In this document: piece by piece, positions 10,048-19,196 of the stretch
Numbering within the stretch: the first letter of the stretch is position 1
How the letters are laid out: every line of letters starts with the position of its first letter
The notes under the pieces: generated by a model
What the model was told of the DNA's origin: nothing
Databases searched by the model: none
What the model saw: only the letters and a program-made list of their open reading frames with translations
Assembly (NCBI GenBank): GCA_045124315.1
Contig: JBGVLO010000155.1
Span: 12,244 to 76,243, forward strand
Direction of reading: 5' to 3'
Source: CAG-411 sp045124315
GTDB taxonomy: Bacteria; Bacillota; Clostridia; Lachnospirales; Lachnospiraceae
DNA length: 64,000 nt
Program-made: the position numbers and the translations under genes

Positions 10048-11445
10048 ATGTTTATTGGACGAGAAAAAGAACTTCGAGCTTTAGAAAACATGTATCAAAA
10101 AGATACCTTTGAATTTATGGTAATATATGGGCGAAGACGGGTAGGAAAAACAACTTTAATCAATGAATTTATAAAAGAGAAAAAGGCAATTTTTTATCCT
10201 GGTATTGATTCCAATGAGAAACAGAATTTAGAGCTCTTCAGTAACAGTATAATCTCTGCAGTTTCGGATCTGGAAATAAATACAATATTCCAGAATTTTC
10301 AGGATGCATTTGAATATATATATAGGCTGGCCCAAAAAGAGCGAATCGTACTTGTAATCGATGAGTATCCATACCTTGCCAATTGTTATAAAGGAATCTC
10401 TTCTTTATTGGCATCCTATATTGACCATAAATTTTTAAATTCCAAATTAATGCTCATACTATGTGGTTCTTCTCTTTCCTTCATGGAAAACCAGGTGCTC
10501 GGATATCAGAGTCCTTTATACGGAAGAAGGACAGGACAGATGAAAGTACTCCCTTTTTCATTTTCAGAATGCAGAAAGTATTATCAAAATTTTTCCACAT
10601 TGGATTTGGCATTGGCATATGGTATAACAGGAGGGATTCCTTTATACATGTCAAAATTAGATGATAAAAAACCTATGGAAGACAATATTAAAGACAATTT
10701 TTTTGACACATCTGCATATCTTTTTGAGGAGCCGGGAAATCTCATAAAACAGGAATGTCGTGAACCAATGCACTACAATGCAATTATAAAGTCCATTGCA
10801 ACAGGTGCCACAAAGATGGGAGAAATATCCGTTGTATCCGGTTTAAACGATACAAGTGCCACAAGCAATTACATGAGCAAATTAATGTCACTTGGAATCG
10901 TTCAAAAAGAATATCCCTACAAATCGAAAAACACAAAAAAAACCATTTACAAACTTTCCGATACTATGTTTCAATTTTGGTATCGCTTTGTGCCTGCTAA
11001 TTTTGCATTGATTGAACAGGGAGCGAAGGATAGAGTGTTCCAGCGAATAAAAGCACAGATTCCTGCGTATATGGGATTTGTGTTTGAAGAAATATGTAAA
11101 CAGTATCTTTGGAAAAAGAATTTAAGAGGAAATCTCCCCATCGATTTTACGGATTTAGGACGTTGGTGGGGAAATGATCCCATAAAAAAAATACAGACAG
11201 AAATAGATATTCTCGCAGACAATGAAGAAAATGAAGCGATTTTTGCAGAGTGTAAATGGAGAAACGAAAAAGTAGGCGAAGCCGAACTAAAAGATTTGCA
11301 ACATCAAAGCACATTATTTCATTATAAAAGAAATGTTTTGATCCTTTTTTCAAAGAGTGGCTTTACAGAAGGTTGCAGAAAGCTTGCGGAAGAATTTGGT
11401 GATGTGTTGTTAATTTCTTATGACGAGATGACGTGGGAGGATTAA
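10048..11445 (+). CDS. Archaeal-type AAA ATPase with DUF234-like C-terminal nuclease fold
   Basis: A 465-residue STAND/AAA-like ATPase of the kind often annotated as ATP-binding protein, DUF234. Walker A is GRRRVGKT (residues 28-35) and Walker B is VLVIDEYPYLA with D105/E106. The middle carries a winged-helix-like part (SYMSKL-like text around 255-300). The C-terminus shows the acidic pattern of a PD-(D/E)xK fold: E385-I-D387, then E401-C-K403. The family is widespread in anaerobes, its function is not settled, and links to mobile or defence roles are only suggested. The gene stands alone behind the palindrome at 9978-10023 and is followed by its own terminator. It is AT-richer than the flanking surface-protein genes, which fits acquisition. 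Confidence 0.85.
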   Translation: MFIGREKELRALENMYQKDTFEFMVIYGRRRVGKTTLINEFIKEKKAIFYPGIDSNEKQNLELFSNSIISAVSDLEINTIFQNFQDAFEYIYRLAQKERIVLVIDEYPYLANCYKGISSLLASYIDHKFLNSKLMLILCGSSLSFMENQVLGYQSPLYGRRTGQMKVLPFSFSECRKYYQNFSTLDLALAYGITGGIPLYMSKLDDKKPMEDNIKDNFFDTSAYLFEEPGNLIKQECREPMHYNAIIKSIATGATKMGEISVVSGLNDTSATSNYMSKLMSLGIVQKEYPYKSKNTKKTIYKLSDTMFQFWYRFVPANFALIEQGAKDRVFQRIKAQIPAYMGFVFEEICKQYLWKKNLRGNLPIDFTDLGRWWGNDPIKKIQTEIDILADNEENEAIFAECKWRNEKVGEAELKDLQHQSTLFHYKRNVLILFSKSGFTEGCRKLAEEFGDVLLISYDEMTWED

Positions 11446-11526
11446 TTTATGATTGAGTGGGGGTGCGGATTTTTGTCATTTTTTACTTTTTAAGGCACAC
11501 TTATTATTCTCATGTTTCTACTACAA

Positions 11527-11563
11527 AAGGAGCCGCCCACGAATTTTCGTGGGACAGCTCCTT
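11527..11563. terminator. Terminator between convergent genes
   Basis: AAGGAGC (11527-11533) pairs with GCTCCTT (11557-11563), with an inner CCCACGAA/TTCGTGGG stem. It lies between the ATPase and the convergent surface-protein gene, and A/T runs are present on both sides. Confidence 0.75.
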
Positions 11564-11596
11564 GTAATCCAAATATTATAAGAGAACCACATTTAT

Positions 11597-13267
11597 TTAG
11601 CGTTTTCTCTTCACTTTGATTTTATAGGTCTTGCTATTTCCGTTTTCTGCTTTTACTGCGATTTTCACGGTTTTGCTTTTTCCCGGTTTTAGTTTCACTC
11701 TTAAGGTGCTATTGCTGCTTCCGTTGATTTTTACGGTAGCTGCAGAATCTGTCTTTTTGTAACCAATGATGGTACTGGACATATTTTTGCTCAGGGTCAA
11801 TGTATAGCTGGTTTTTGACTTGGTAAATTTCGGTGTTAATTTGCCCTGTGTAAAGGTAATCTTTGACAGAGTGTTCACCTTGCTCAATGCTCTCTCTATT
11901 GTAAAATTCATAGAAACTGTAATCTTACTTCCATCTGTAGTGGAAGCGAAAATGGTTACCGTTCCTTCCTCTTTACAGGTAACTTCACCTTTCTTTGATA
12001 CCGTTGCCACATCTTCATCACTACTACTCCAAATCACTTCCAAATCTTCATTCAGTTCATCGGGAACTGCCTCTGCATATACCTGGAATTTATCTCCTAC
12101 ACGAAGTACTTCATCCTTCTCCACATCTGCATACATTCGCAATTCATCAATCAATCCTGATGGTGCAGCAGACGCTGTCGGTGCTGCGGTTGCTGCAGTA
12201 GTCGGTGCGGTTGTAGCAGAGCTATTTGCAGTTGGTGCAGTTGTAGTGGCTGCATTTGCGGTTGGGCGTGTTACGGATGTAGTTGACTGAGGTGCATTGG
12301 TAACTGATGATGGTGCGGTTGTCACACGGGCTGGCTGGTTTGTAGCTGGTGCCGGTGCATTGGTGCCTGCCGCTGGTGCGTTGGTCACACGTGTTGGCTG
12401 ATTTGTAGCCGGTGCTGGCATAGCTGTGACTGTATCGTCTACACCCGGATTTTCTGCCGGTGCTGCTGTAACGGTATCATTTGGCAAATCCCCGTCTGAG
12501 ATTGGTGGAAGTGGTGTCGGTCCTTCACTTTCTTCCTCCTCATTGTCCTCCCAGTCATACTCGTCATCGTCATAGGATGGCGCTCTTGTTGCCACAGCTC
12601 CAGGCTCGCTTTCACCGGTGTAATCGTCGTCATCATCTATAACCGGCTGACCTGTAACCTCTGGGATATCTCCTGTGTTATCTTCATTGGTGCCAGAACC
12701 TGATGGATCCGAAGTTGGTGTGGTAACAGCTGCATTTGCATCGGTTGCCATAACCTGAATGGAGTAGTCAACCTCCGATTCCACATCTGCATCGCCCTTT
12801 TTCACGAGCACATAATAATCGCCCGGATCCAATTCTTTTTCCGTGGTATAGGCAGTAGGATTGGTGCCACTCTTTACCTCTGCCACTTTGGAGGTTCCGT
12901 TGCTTTTGTAAATGCCAAAAGTAAACAACTTATCGGTGCTCTGTCTTGGGACCGTAGTTTTTAACTTTACCTTGCTCTTTTTATCCAGTGAAAATTTAAA
13001 GTAATCCACATCTGCATCCTCTGAAATATTTCCAGTGTAGGTGCTGTTGGTGGAAATGGAATTTGCAGTGTCTACGGTGTTGTTGTATTCCTGCTCATAC
13101 TGGTCTGCAGATTCCGCAGTGTAATTGACTTTGAGCTGGTAGTCGGTGATGTCGGCGTATTTATAATAATCATAAGCCTGGCTTCCACCACTTACACTGA
13201 CATAATACGTTCCCTTTGGCAAACGGTACCGTGCAGAATACCGGGAATTCATTTGAATTGTAATCAC
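11597..13267 (-). CDS. Secreted PPC/BIG2/cadherin-like protein, 3' part after a frameshift
   Basis: This is the downstream part of one gene whose start is at 13943. In order it holds the end of one and all of another pre-peptidase C-terminal (PPC)-like beta domain (to about residue 175; motifs ARYRLPKGTYYVSVSG and DADVDYFKFSL), an acidic then Ala/Thr/Pro-rich linker (about 185-385), a BIG2 domain (about 390-465, VIWSSSDEDVATVSKKGEV) and a C-terminal cadherin-like beta-sandwich (about 470-556, SYTLTLSKNMSS). The first codon of this open frame is not a plausible independent start; the true start lies upstream in another frame. It should be exported and retained or released at the surface, with no sortase signal seen. 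Role unknown. Confidence 0.7.
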   Translation of the reverse strand: MITIQMNSRYSARYRLPKGTYYVSVSGGSQAYDYYKYADITDYQLKVNYTAESADQYEQEYNNTVDTANSISTNSTYTGNISEDADVDYFKFSLDKKSKVKLKTTVPRQSTDKLFTFGIYKSNGTSKVAEVKSGTNPTAYTTEKELDPGDYYVLVKKGDADVESEVDYSIQVMATDANAAVTTPTSDPSGSGTNEDNTGDIPEVTGQPVIDDDDDYTGESEPGAVATRAPSYDDDEYDWEDNEEEESEGPTPLPPISDGDLPNDTVTAAPAENPGVDDTVTAMPAPATNQPTRVTNAPAAGTNAPAPATNQPARVTTAPSSVTNAPQSTTSVTRPTANAATTTAPTANSSATTAPTTAATAAPTASAAPSGLIDELRMYADVEKDEVLRVGDKFQVYAEAVPDELNEDLEVIWSSSDEDVATVSKKGEVTCKEEGTVTIFASTTDGSKITVSMNFTIERALSKVNTLSKITFTQGKLTPKFTKSKTSYTLTLSKNMSSTIIGYKKTDSAATVKINGSSNSTLRVKLKPGKSKTVKIAVKAENGNSKTYKIKVKRKR

Positions 13268-13943
13268 TCAACTGGCAAATCTTCGTTACATTCATATCCT
13301 TATCTTCTGAATATAGTTCAATCAAATACTCTGTTGACAATTCTTTTATTCCTGTTCCTCCATCATAATAATAAAAACTTTTTTGATTTTCTGCATCAAG
13401 TTTAATATTAATCGAACCATTTTTGTTCAGCACAACTTTATATATATCCACATCCTTACTATATACAGGATCATAAAAACCAGTAACTCCGGTTGTAGTT
13501 AGTTGTAAATTTCCTTTATATGCAGTATTTGGTTCTATTAGCATTGCGGTATCAAATGTATCATTATCTTCAATCTCATCCGTCGATGATGCTTGTTTGT
13601 ATTTTATCTCAACAGTAGAAGAATTATAGTTTGTGTTGCAAATAAAATATTCTCCTTTGGGTAATCGAACAGGATATTCTTTTGCATACGCTATAATGTC
13701 TTTATTTATACCTTTACAAATTGCTCCAACGCCCCAAACACTTCCATCCTCTGGTAAAACGAATCTATAATAGCTCGTTTTACCGTATTCAATATCAGTT
13801 TCTTCGTTTAATTCGATTGTTCCAACCACATCATATGACGATGCCTTCACAAAAATGTTTTTTTCCGGAAGATTCTGCCAGACAATTGCAGTGCTTAAAA
13901 TTAACATTGCCATATTTCTAACTATGCTTTTTCTTAATCCCAT
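13170..13943 (-). CDS. Secreted PPC-domain protein, 5' part carrying the signal peptide
   Basis: The 257-residue upstream part of the same gene. A Sec signal peptide is clear (MGLRKSIVRNMAMLILSTAI, cleavage likely after FVKA). Two PPC-like beta units follow, with RLPKGEYFI (about residue 90) and the DIYKVVLNKNGSI type motif. The last sensible sequence is near CQLSDYNSN; the frame then runs into nonsense ending KWWKPGL. The other frame continues the family sequence (SARYRLPKGTYYV) over the same bases, so one extra nucleotide (or two missing) lies around 13245-13270. Either a pseudogene or a sequencing/assembly error. Both halves keep good codon structure, so the break is recent. Confidence 0.7.
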   Translation of the reverse strand: MGLRKSIVRNMAMLILSTAIVWQNLPEKNIFVKASSYDVVGTIELNEETDIEYGKTSYYRFVLPEDGSVWGVGAICKGINKDIIAYAKEYPVRLPKGEYFICNTNYNSSTVEIKYKQASSTDEIEDNDTFDTAMLIEPNTAYKGNLQLTTTGVTGFYDPVYSKDVDIYKVVLNKNGSINIKLDAENQKSFYYYDGGTGIKELSTEYLIELYSEDKDMNVTKICQLSDYNSNEFPVFCTVPFAKGNVLCQCKWWKPGL

Positions 13944-14228
13944 GAATAACCCCCCTCTTACAAACTACTCTTGATTATGTTAAATTAAATACTTTTCTTT
14001 TGTCGAATTAATCCCCCCTATCCTCCTGTGAATTATTTCCAATTCCATTATAGGACTTTTACAATCCAAAGGCAATAAATCGACACATTAAATCTTTTTT
14101 AACTTTTTGTGTCATAGTATTACAAAACAAATTTTCCCTCCCCATTTCTTGCTATAATGAATACTAATCATTTCTAAGAGAAAACTATTTAAAATACAAC
14201 AAGATTACAATTTTTGAAAGGCAGGTGT

Positions 14229-14714
14229 ATGATTATGGCGTCAACTCCACTGTTAGCGCTTACATTAAAAGAATTACGTTTGAAGCATAATTATACCCAG
14301 AAATATGTCAGCCACTACTTAAACATGTCCCGTGGCGGTTATGCCCAGTACGAAGTTGACGGTCGTACGCCAAGTCTGGATATTCTCTTGAAACTTTCCG
14401 AATTATATCAAATTAATATTGATGTGTTAGTGAATCGAAGTACCATTCCGGAAATCACAGAAAAACAAGCAAATGTCAGTCCCACATCCTATTTGCAAGA
14501 TGAATCTTCTTACCATGTGGCTCAAGTGATTGATTTGGATCAGGTCCGACAGCTGGGAAATTTCTTCTTACATGCAAAGCCGGACTTACCTTTTGAACAG
14601 ATTACTCAGGATGATATCAATCTCTTGGCAATGTACAAGCAATTGACTAAGGAACAACAGGAATTTGTCCTTATTTTTTGCCAGCACTATATGAAGCAAA
14701 CTTCAGACAAGTAA
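14229..14714 (+). CDS. XRE-family helix-turn-helix regulator
   Basis: A cytoplasmic DNA-binding protein of about 160 residues. The N-terminal HTH_3 domain covers about residues 8-65 (LKELRLKHNYTQKYVSHYLN, then GGYAQYEVDGRTPSLDILLKL). The C-terminal 90 residues are helical and not recognised; they could form a dimerisation region. I favour ATG 14229 or 14235 because of the GCAGG just upstream; a TTG at 14214 is less likely. It is divergent from the frameshifted surface protein gene, so it may control it, but that is inference from position only. Confidence 0.85.
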   Translation: MIMASTPLLALTLKELRLKHNYTQKYVSHYLNMSRGGYAQYEVDGRTPSLDILLKLSELYQINIDVLVNRSTIPEITEKQANVSPTSYLQDESSYHVAQVIDLDQVRQLGNFFLHAKPDLPFEQITQDDINLLAMYKQLTKEQQEFVLIFCQHYMKQTSDK

Positions 14715-14735
14715 AATGAATTTTTTATAAAGAAC

Positions 14736-14781
14736 AAAATCCCCCACAAACAGCGTATTACCGCCATTTGTGGGGGATTTT
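14736..14781 (+). terminator. Strong intrinsic terminator
   Basis: A 15-bp perfect stem: AAAATCCCCCACAAA (14736-14750) with TTTGTGGGGGATTTT (14767-14781), followed by TTCT. It ends the XRE gene. Confidence 0.9.
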
Positions 14782-14809
14782 TCTATTCCGACACTTTATA
14801 GATACCCAA

Positions 14810-14921
14810 TCTTTTTGAGCCTAGTGTGAAAGCGCACACCGGGAAATGTCCAGCCATAAATAAAACTTTTAGCTATCTTGTATATCTGGCATTTTTCGAA
14901 TTGCACCCTCTAAACAGTAAC
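14810..14921. repeat. Family-2 element end (MITE-like)
   Basis: About 112 bp nearly identical to 24524-24636: TTTTTGAGCCTAGTGTGAAA, then GCACACCGGGAAATGTCC, TATATCTGGCATTTT, and the end TTGCACCCTCTAAACAGTAAC-type terminus (14901-14921). It stops 4 bp before the stop codon of the cyclophilin gene. Confidence 0.75.
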
Positions 14922-14925
14922 AATT

Positions 14926-15582
14926 CTACTCCACCACGCGAATAGTAGTGATCACTGGCTGATCTTCCTTTTCTGTTGTTCCATTTCCATCCGTTACCGG
15001 AGTCTCTTCACAGATTTTATCCACGATTTCCATTCCTTCTGTCACTTCGCCAAAAGCCGCATAATCTCCATCCAAATAAGTTGCGTCTGTCTGCACGATA
15101 AAAAACTGGGAGCTGGCTCCGTCAAAATCCATGGCTCTTGCCATAGAAATCACACCTCGTTTATGAGAGATTGGATTCTCTACACCGTTGTTGGAGAATT
15201 CTCCCTTGATGGTCTGCTCTGCTCCACCGGTTCCATCTCCATTTGGATCTCCACCCTGGATCATAAATCCATTGATGATACGGTGAAAAGTAAGTCCATC
15301 ATAGAACCCTTCCTTTGCAAGTTTCACAAAGTTCGTAACAGTAATTGGTGCAGTATCTGCATATAGGTCTAATTTGATGGTACCATAGTCCTGCACTTCA
15401 ATCTCCACTTTATGTGTTCCAGACAAAAGTTCCACTTCTTCCTGTCCTTCCGTTACTGACTCTGCTTCTGTTTCCTGTGCACCTGTAGTATCCGTTGTAT
15501 TTGATTTTTCTGTAGGACCACATCCCACAAGGCATACTGCCATCAATGCTGTTGCAAGTAACAATCGAATTTGTTTTCTCAT
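14926..15582 (-). CDS. Peptidyl-prolyl cis-trans isomerase lipoprotein, cyclophilin type
   Basis: A 218-residue extracytoplasmic folding catalyst. The N-terminus is a lipoprotein signal with lipobox LVGC (Cys about residue 21), followed by an acidic Thr/Glu linker (about 22-55). The cyclophilin domain covers about 58-216: VTNFVKLAKEGFYDGLTFHR, then GFMIQGGDPNGDGTGG (the active-site Gln and surrounding loop), and SQFFIVQTD. Such proteins help fold exported or surface proteins in Gram-positives. It is a single gene with the family-2 repeat at its 3' end. Confidence 0.92.
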   Translation of the reverse strand: MRKQIRLLLATALMAVCLVGCGPTEKSNTTDTTGAQETEAESVTEGQEEVELLSGTHKVEIEVQDYGTIKLDLYADTAPITVTNFVKLAKEGFYDGLTFHRIINGFMIQGGDPNGDGTGGAEQTIKGEFSNNGVENPISHKRGVISMARAMDFDGASSQFFIVQTDATYLDGDYAAFGEVTEGMEIVDKICEETPVTDGNGTTEKEDQPVITTIRVVE

Positions 15583-15719
15583 ATTCTTTTCCTCCTGTTT
15601 CTTCCTAGATTTTGATCTTATTCAAAGCTCTGTCTTTTTCCAAACAGACCGCCTTTTCAATTATACACACAAATTTACGTTTTTCCTAGCCTTTTTGTAA
15701 CTGTTCACTTTCAATGTCA

Positions 15720-15923
15720 TGATGCTGGATTCAAAAAGTATTTTACACCCAATGACACCTACGAATTGCTACGCTGCAAGCAGCTCCCGCAATTCTACAA
15801 ACATTCGGAATTCGCGGGATTTACTGCATAAATCGCTACTTCCTCATGTTTGACGGGTCCCAAGGACATTCACCCACAATTGAGCAAGCTCATGTGGGTT
15901 CAGACCTTTTGACCCTGGTATCA
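15720..15923. repeat. Family-3 element with terminal inverted repeats; supplies the aminotransferase stop
   Basis: The left end reads TGATGCTGGATTCAAAAAG; the right end, inverted, reads TGATACCAGGGTCAAAAGG. The interior carries CCTACGAATTGCTACGCTG, also found at 60851-60869. Related copies lie at 51281-51325 and 60815-60876. On the minus strand the first TGA of the right terminus is the stop codon of the aminotransferase gene. Confidence 0.75.
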
Positions 15924-17087
15924 TATCATTCCACTTTCTTTTATTTTTTTCAGAGCTTCTTTGATTTCCTCCACAGAGAGCACCAATGCAAAACGCACAT
16001 ACCCTTCACCCATGGTTCCAAAGGCAACTCCAGGGGTACAAAGTACACCTGTCTTTTCCAATAACTCCATACAAAATTGCTGGGATGAAGTATACTTACT
16101 TGGCAATTTTACCCAAGCGAACATGGTTCCTTTGCTGTCTCTTACCTCCCATTCTATGTCTCTTAATCCACCACACAAAGCATCTCTTCTCTTTTGATAC
16201 TTCTCACATTGCTCCTTCACACCATCTCTTGGTCCTCTTAAGGCTGCAATGGCTGCATGCTGAATCGGCAAAAACATTCCAAAATCATACTGGCTTCTCA
16301 GCAGTTTTAATGCATCCACTATTTTTTTATTTCCTACCACATAAGATACTCTAGCCCCTGTCATATTAAATGTCTTTGATAAAGAGAAAAACTCTACTCC
16401 CACTTCCTTTGCGCCTTCATACTCTAGAAAAGAACCTCCGTAAGCTCCATCGTAAATGATATCTGAATATGCATTGTCATGAATAATCATAATCTCATAT
16501 TTTTTTGCAAAGGCGATCAATTCCTCATAAAATTCTTTCGGTGCAACTGCACAAACCGGATTATAGGGATAGGAAACCATCATATATTTTGCTTTCTTTG
16601 CCACATCCTCCGGTATGGCCTTTAAGTCAGGAAGAAAGTCATTTTCTTCTCTTAATTCATAAAAATACAACTCCGCTGCTCCCAGATATGCCCCCACCTC
16701 AAAAACAGGGTACCCAGGATTAGGAAGTAACACCACATCTCCCGGATCACAGAGCGCCATTCCTATATGAGCCACTCCTTCCTGGGAACCATTCACCGAT
16801 GTAATCTCCTCTGTGGATACTTCCACATGAAATCTGTCTTTGTAGTAATCTTTCACTGCTTCTAACATTTCTGGAAGATCCTGCAAAGAATAGTGAAAAT
16901 TGTCTGGATCCTTTGCAGCTTCCATCAACGCCTCTTGTATATGTGGAAATACCGGAAAATCCGGTGTACCAACCGAAAAGTTATATACTTTTCTTCCACT
17001 TTTTTCAAATTCTTCCTTTTTCTCATTCAGCGCTGCAAATATTCCAGTCTGAAAATGGTCTAATCGTTTTGCCGTCTTTATTTCCAT
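15921..17087 (-). CDS. PLP-dependent aminotransferase, class I/II (DapL/AspC-like)
   Basis: A 388-residue fold-type I transaminase in the cytoplasm. Seen: the Schiff-base Lys238 in SLSKTFNMTGAR, the pyridine-N-binding Asp204 in IIHDNAYSD, YPYNPVCAV in place of the usual YPNNPT, and the N-terminal SVGTPDFP loop. The NPVCAVA motif and overall layout resemble the LL-diaminopimelate/alanine group, but I cannot fix the substrate. It is a single gene. Its last codon and stop (GMI then TGA) run into a small inverted-repeat element, so the original C-terminus may have been altered by that insertion. Confidence 0.88.
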   Translation of the reverse strand: MEIKTAKRLDHFQTGIFAALNEKKEEFEKSGRKVYNFSVGTPDFPVFPHIQEALMEAAKDPDNFHYSLQDLPEMLEAVKDYYKDRFHVEVSTEEITSVNGSQEGVAHIGMALCDPGDVVLLPNPGYPVFEVGAYLGAAELYFYELREENDFLPDLKAIPEDVAKKAKYMMVSYPYNPVCAVAPKEFYEELIAFAKKYEIMIIHDNAYSDIIYDGAYGGSFLEYEGAKEVGVEFFSLSKTFNMTGARVSYVVGNKKIVDALKLLRSQYDFGMFLPIQHAAIAALRGPRDGVKEQCEKYQKRRDALCGGLRDIEWEVRDSKGTMFAWVKLPSKYTSSQQFCMELLEKTGVLCTPGVAFGTMGEGYVRFALVLSVEEIKEALKKIKESGMI

Positions 17088-17137
17088 CGTTTCCTACTTC
17101 CTTTCTATCTTTTCAGTATATCCAAATATCTTATAGA

Positions 17138-17268
17138 TTACAGTTCAAAGATATGTGAACTGCAACGGATTTTGGCAATGATTCGCATGTAAAATTTCCC
17201 AAATCTGCACACAATAAACTTCCATACGATATTTTCGGTATCGAAAACACCTACCTCCGAACAGTAAC
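17138..17268. repeat. Family-1 intergenic element
   Basis: About 131 bp matching 59674-59803 in the same orientation: TTACAGTTCAAAGATATGTG, TGCAACGGATTTTGGCAATG, the CCCAAATCTGCACAC block, ATATTTTCGGTATCGAAAA, and the end CCTACCTCCGAACAGTAAC. It begins just upstream of the aminotransferase gene and stops 2 bp short of the permease stop codon. Confidence 0.8.
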
Positions 17269-17270
17269 TC

Positions 17271-19196
17271 TTATAGTGCTACAAATCCATATAAGAATAC
17301 GGACAACAATCCTAGTACGCAGCCTCCTCCAATTCCAATTTTCGTTCTGCTTCCAATCCATTGAATCATACTTGTCCCATAACACATGGCCGTTACTACT
17401 GCAATTTCCTTTCCCGGTAGTTTTCCCACTAAACTGACAAAACATAAGCATAATAGAAAAATCCCTGCTGCATTCATAAGCAATCGGATCCATTGTACTC
17501 CAATACGGTCTTTTATCCACACAATGTCCCGACATTCTACCTTATTTTCCACAAAATCCACATAACTACACAGAATAAGCATAGCTGCGGGCATGACCAC
17601 GCTGCTCCACTGGAACAATGACAACATATTTCCCTGTAGCTCATGGCCATTCATCTGTGACCAGAGTCCAAATGCAACTGCAATTACGCAAAATGTATAT
17701 AGGAAGCTTTTTCCATACCCAAGACGCATCTGGTATGTAAATACACTCCGATCCATATCCAATTCTCTGGCATTGCGCTCTTCCCGTAACTGATTAAGTT
17801 TTCTATATAGTATCGTATTCTTATACTTTTGTTTTCTCCATTCTTTCCTTCTGTTTTTCCTCTCCTGTTCCTCTCCCCCTCGTTTTTTCCTGTATTTTCT
17901 TAAAACAAGCATCATACAAACTATACTAACTATCACATATCCCAATCGATTTTCCCAGATATTCCAACGAAATGTTTCCAACAATTCCGGTTGTCCGATG
18001 TAGTCAAAACGCAGAACAGGAAATACTCCCTTTATTCCAAATGGAATCAAGAAGGAAATCATAAAGCACAATCCTTGCAATACAAAAGGCGGAAAAGGTT
18101 GTTCCGTGTATAGGATCAACAGCATTCCTACGCTTAAGAATAGTAAAATTTCTGGAATGATCCATAGAAAAAACACCTGATATAATTCAAGAAAATCCAT
18201 GGTATAGCCAAACATTTTGGCCCTTGCACTCAAAATCCCATTGACCAGGGTAACACAGAGCAAACCAGGTAGAATGGCAGCAAACAACATGCTCCCAAGC
18301 TTTTGAAAGAAATAAGCTACATCGGATTGCATTTTCATGTACAAAATGTCCTGTAAATTTACCGTAACCAACTCATAAAAAATCCACAAAAGTACTGCGA
18401 TCATACAGGCTCCATAACACATTCCTATTCGGTCCATTACAAAACCTGTAAACAATTGATCATAAGAATACTTGGACACCAAGTCCTGATATCGTCGAAG
18501 GGCTTCTGTCTGATCCAGTTCCTTAAATGCTCCGGATGGGCGATAGATGCGCTGAAAGTCCCAATTGTAACTCATCTTTACATAATACAATTGCGAATAT
18601 GTATAACCCCGATATGCCTGATTACCATAGTAACTGTTACCACCAATCACCTGATCGGCCTCACTCTTTAATTCCTCTATTTCTTGCATATCTGTAGACA
18701 AAGATAATTTTTGAAACAAATCCGTATCCATTCGTGCTAATTGACCCACCGAGTAAGTTCCATTTTCCAATTGTTCTGCGCAGATAGCAGCAATGCGTTC
18801 CAATTGTTTTCTCTGGTCAGGAGAAACCGGAATCCTTCTGGCGTTTTCTGCCTGTTCAATCTCCTGTTGAACCCGATGTCGTTCCTCCAAAATTGTATTT
18901 AGTCCGTCCTTATCTTTGTATAATTCCGTATTCTTATTTAAGGACACATCCAGATAAGTTTTCTCAAGCTTATAATCGATCAATGTATCATCAAAGCTAC
19001 TGTTTCTCAAAACATTTTTCTGAGAATCCACAATAATCTGTCTCACCCAAAAATGTTCTTGGTCCATAGGTGCCATGTTCTTTCCCAGTTCCCACGGTCT
19101 AAGGCTCATACAAACAGACGCCACAAAAAATAGGCAAAACAGCCAATAGACCTTGTGTTTTCGTATCATTCTCCATTCAAATCCTAAGGTCTGCAT
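17271..19196 (-). CDS. ABC-2-type permease, large
   Basis: A 641-residue membrane subunit of the two-gene ABC system with the ATPase upstream. It has one N-terminal segment (about 14-32), a large extracytoplasmic domain (about 33-250, charged, helical), a block of membrane segments (about 258-435), a very basic cytoplasmic linker (RKYRKKRGGEEQERKNRRKE, about 432-480) and a second membrane block (about 505-640). This layout fits ABC-2 exporters whose halves are fused. It overlaps the end of the ATPase gene by 13 bp, so the two are translationally coupled. Substrate unknown; antimicrobial peptide or lipid export is possible but not shown. Confidence 0.8.
   Translation of the reverse strand: MQTLGFEWRMIRKHKVYWLFCLFFVASVCMSLRPWELGKNMAPMDQEHFWVRQIIVDSQKNVLRNSSFDDTLIDYKLEKTYLDVSLNKNTELYKDKDGLNTILEERHRVQQEIEQAENARRIPVSPDQRKQLERIAAICAEQLENGTYSVGQLARMDTDLFQKLSLSTDMQEIEELKSEADQVIGGNSYYGNQAYRGYTYSQLYYVKMSYNWDFQRIYRPSGAFKELDQTEALRRYQDLVSKYSYDQLFTGFVMDRIGMCYGACMIAVLLWIFYELVTVNLQDILYMKMQSDVAYFFQKLGSMLFAAILPGLLCVTLVNGILSARAKMFGYTMDFLELYQVFFLWIIPEILLFLSVGMLLILYTEQPFPPFVLQGLCFMISFLIPFGIKGVFPVLRFDYIGQPELLETFRWNIWENRLGYVIVSIVCMMLVLRKYRKKRGGEEQERKNRRKEWRKQKYKNTILYRKLNQLREERNARELDMDRSVFTYQMRLGYGKSFLYTFCVIAVAFGLWSQMNGHELQGNMLSLFQWSSVVMPAAMLILCSYVDFVENKVECRDIVWIKDRIGVQWIRLLMNAAGIFLLCLCFVSLVGKLPGKEIAVVTAMCYGTSMIQWIGSRTKIGIGGGCVLGLLSVFLYGFVAL

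Noticed and set aside
11820..12290. Plus-strand open frame rich in Val/Ala
   Set aside because: Shadow of the Ala/Thr linker of the PPC/BIG2 gene.
13170..13270. Programmed ribosomal frameshift
   Set aside because: No slippery heptamer with a following stem is seen, and the family does not use recoding; mutation or read error is simpler.
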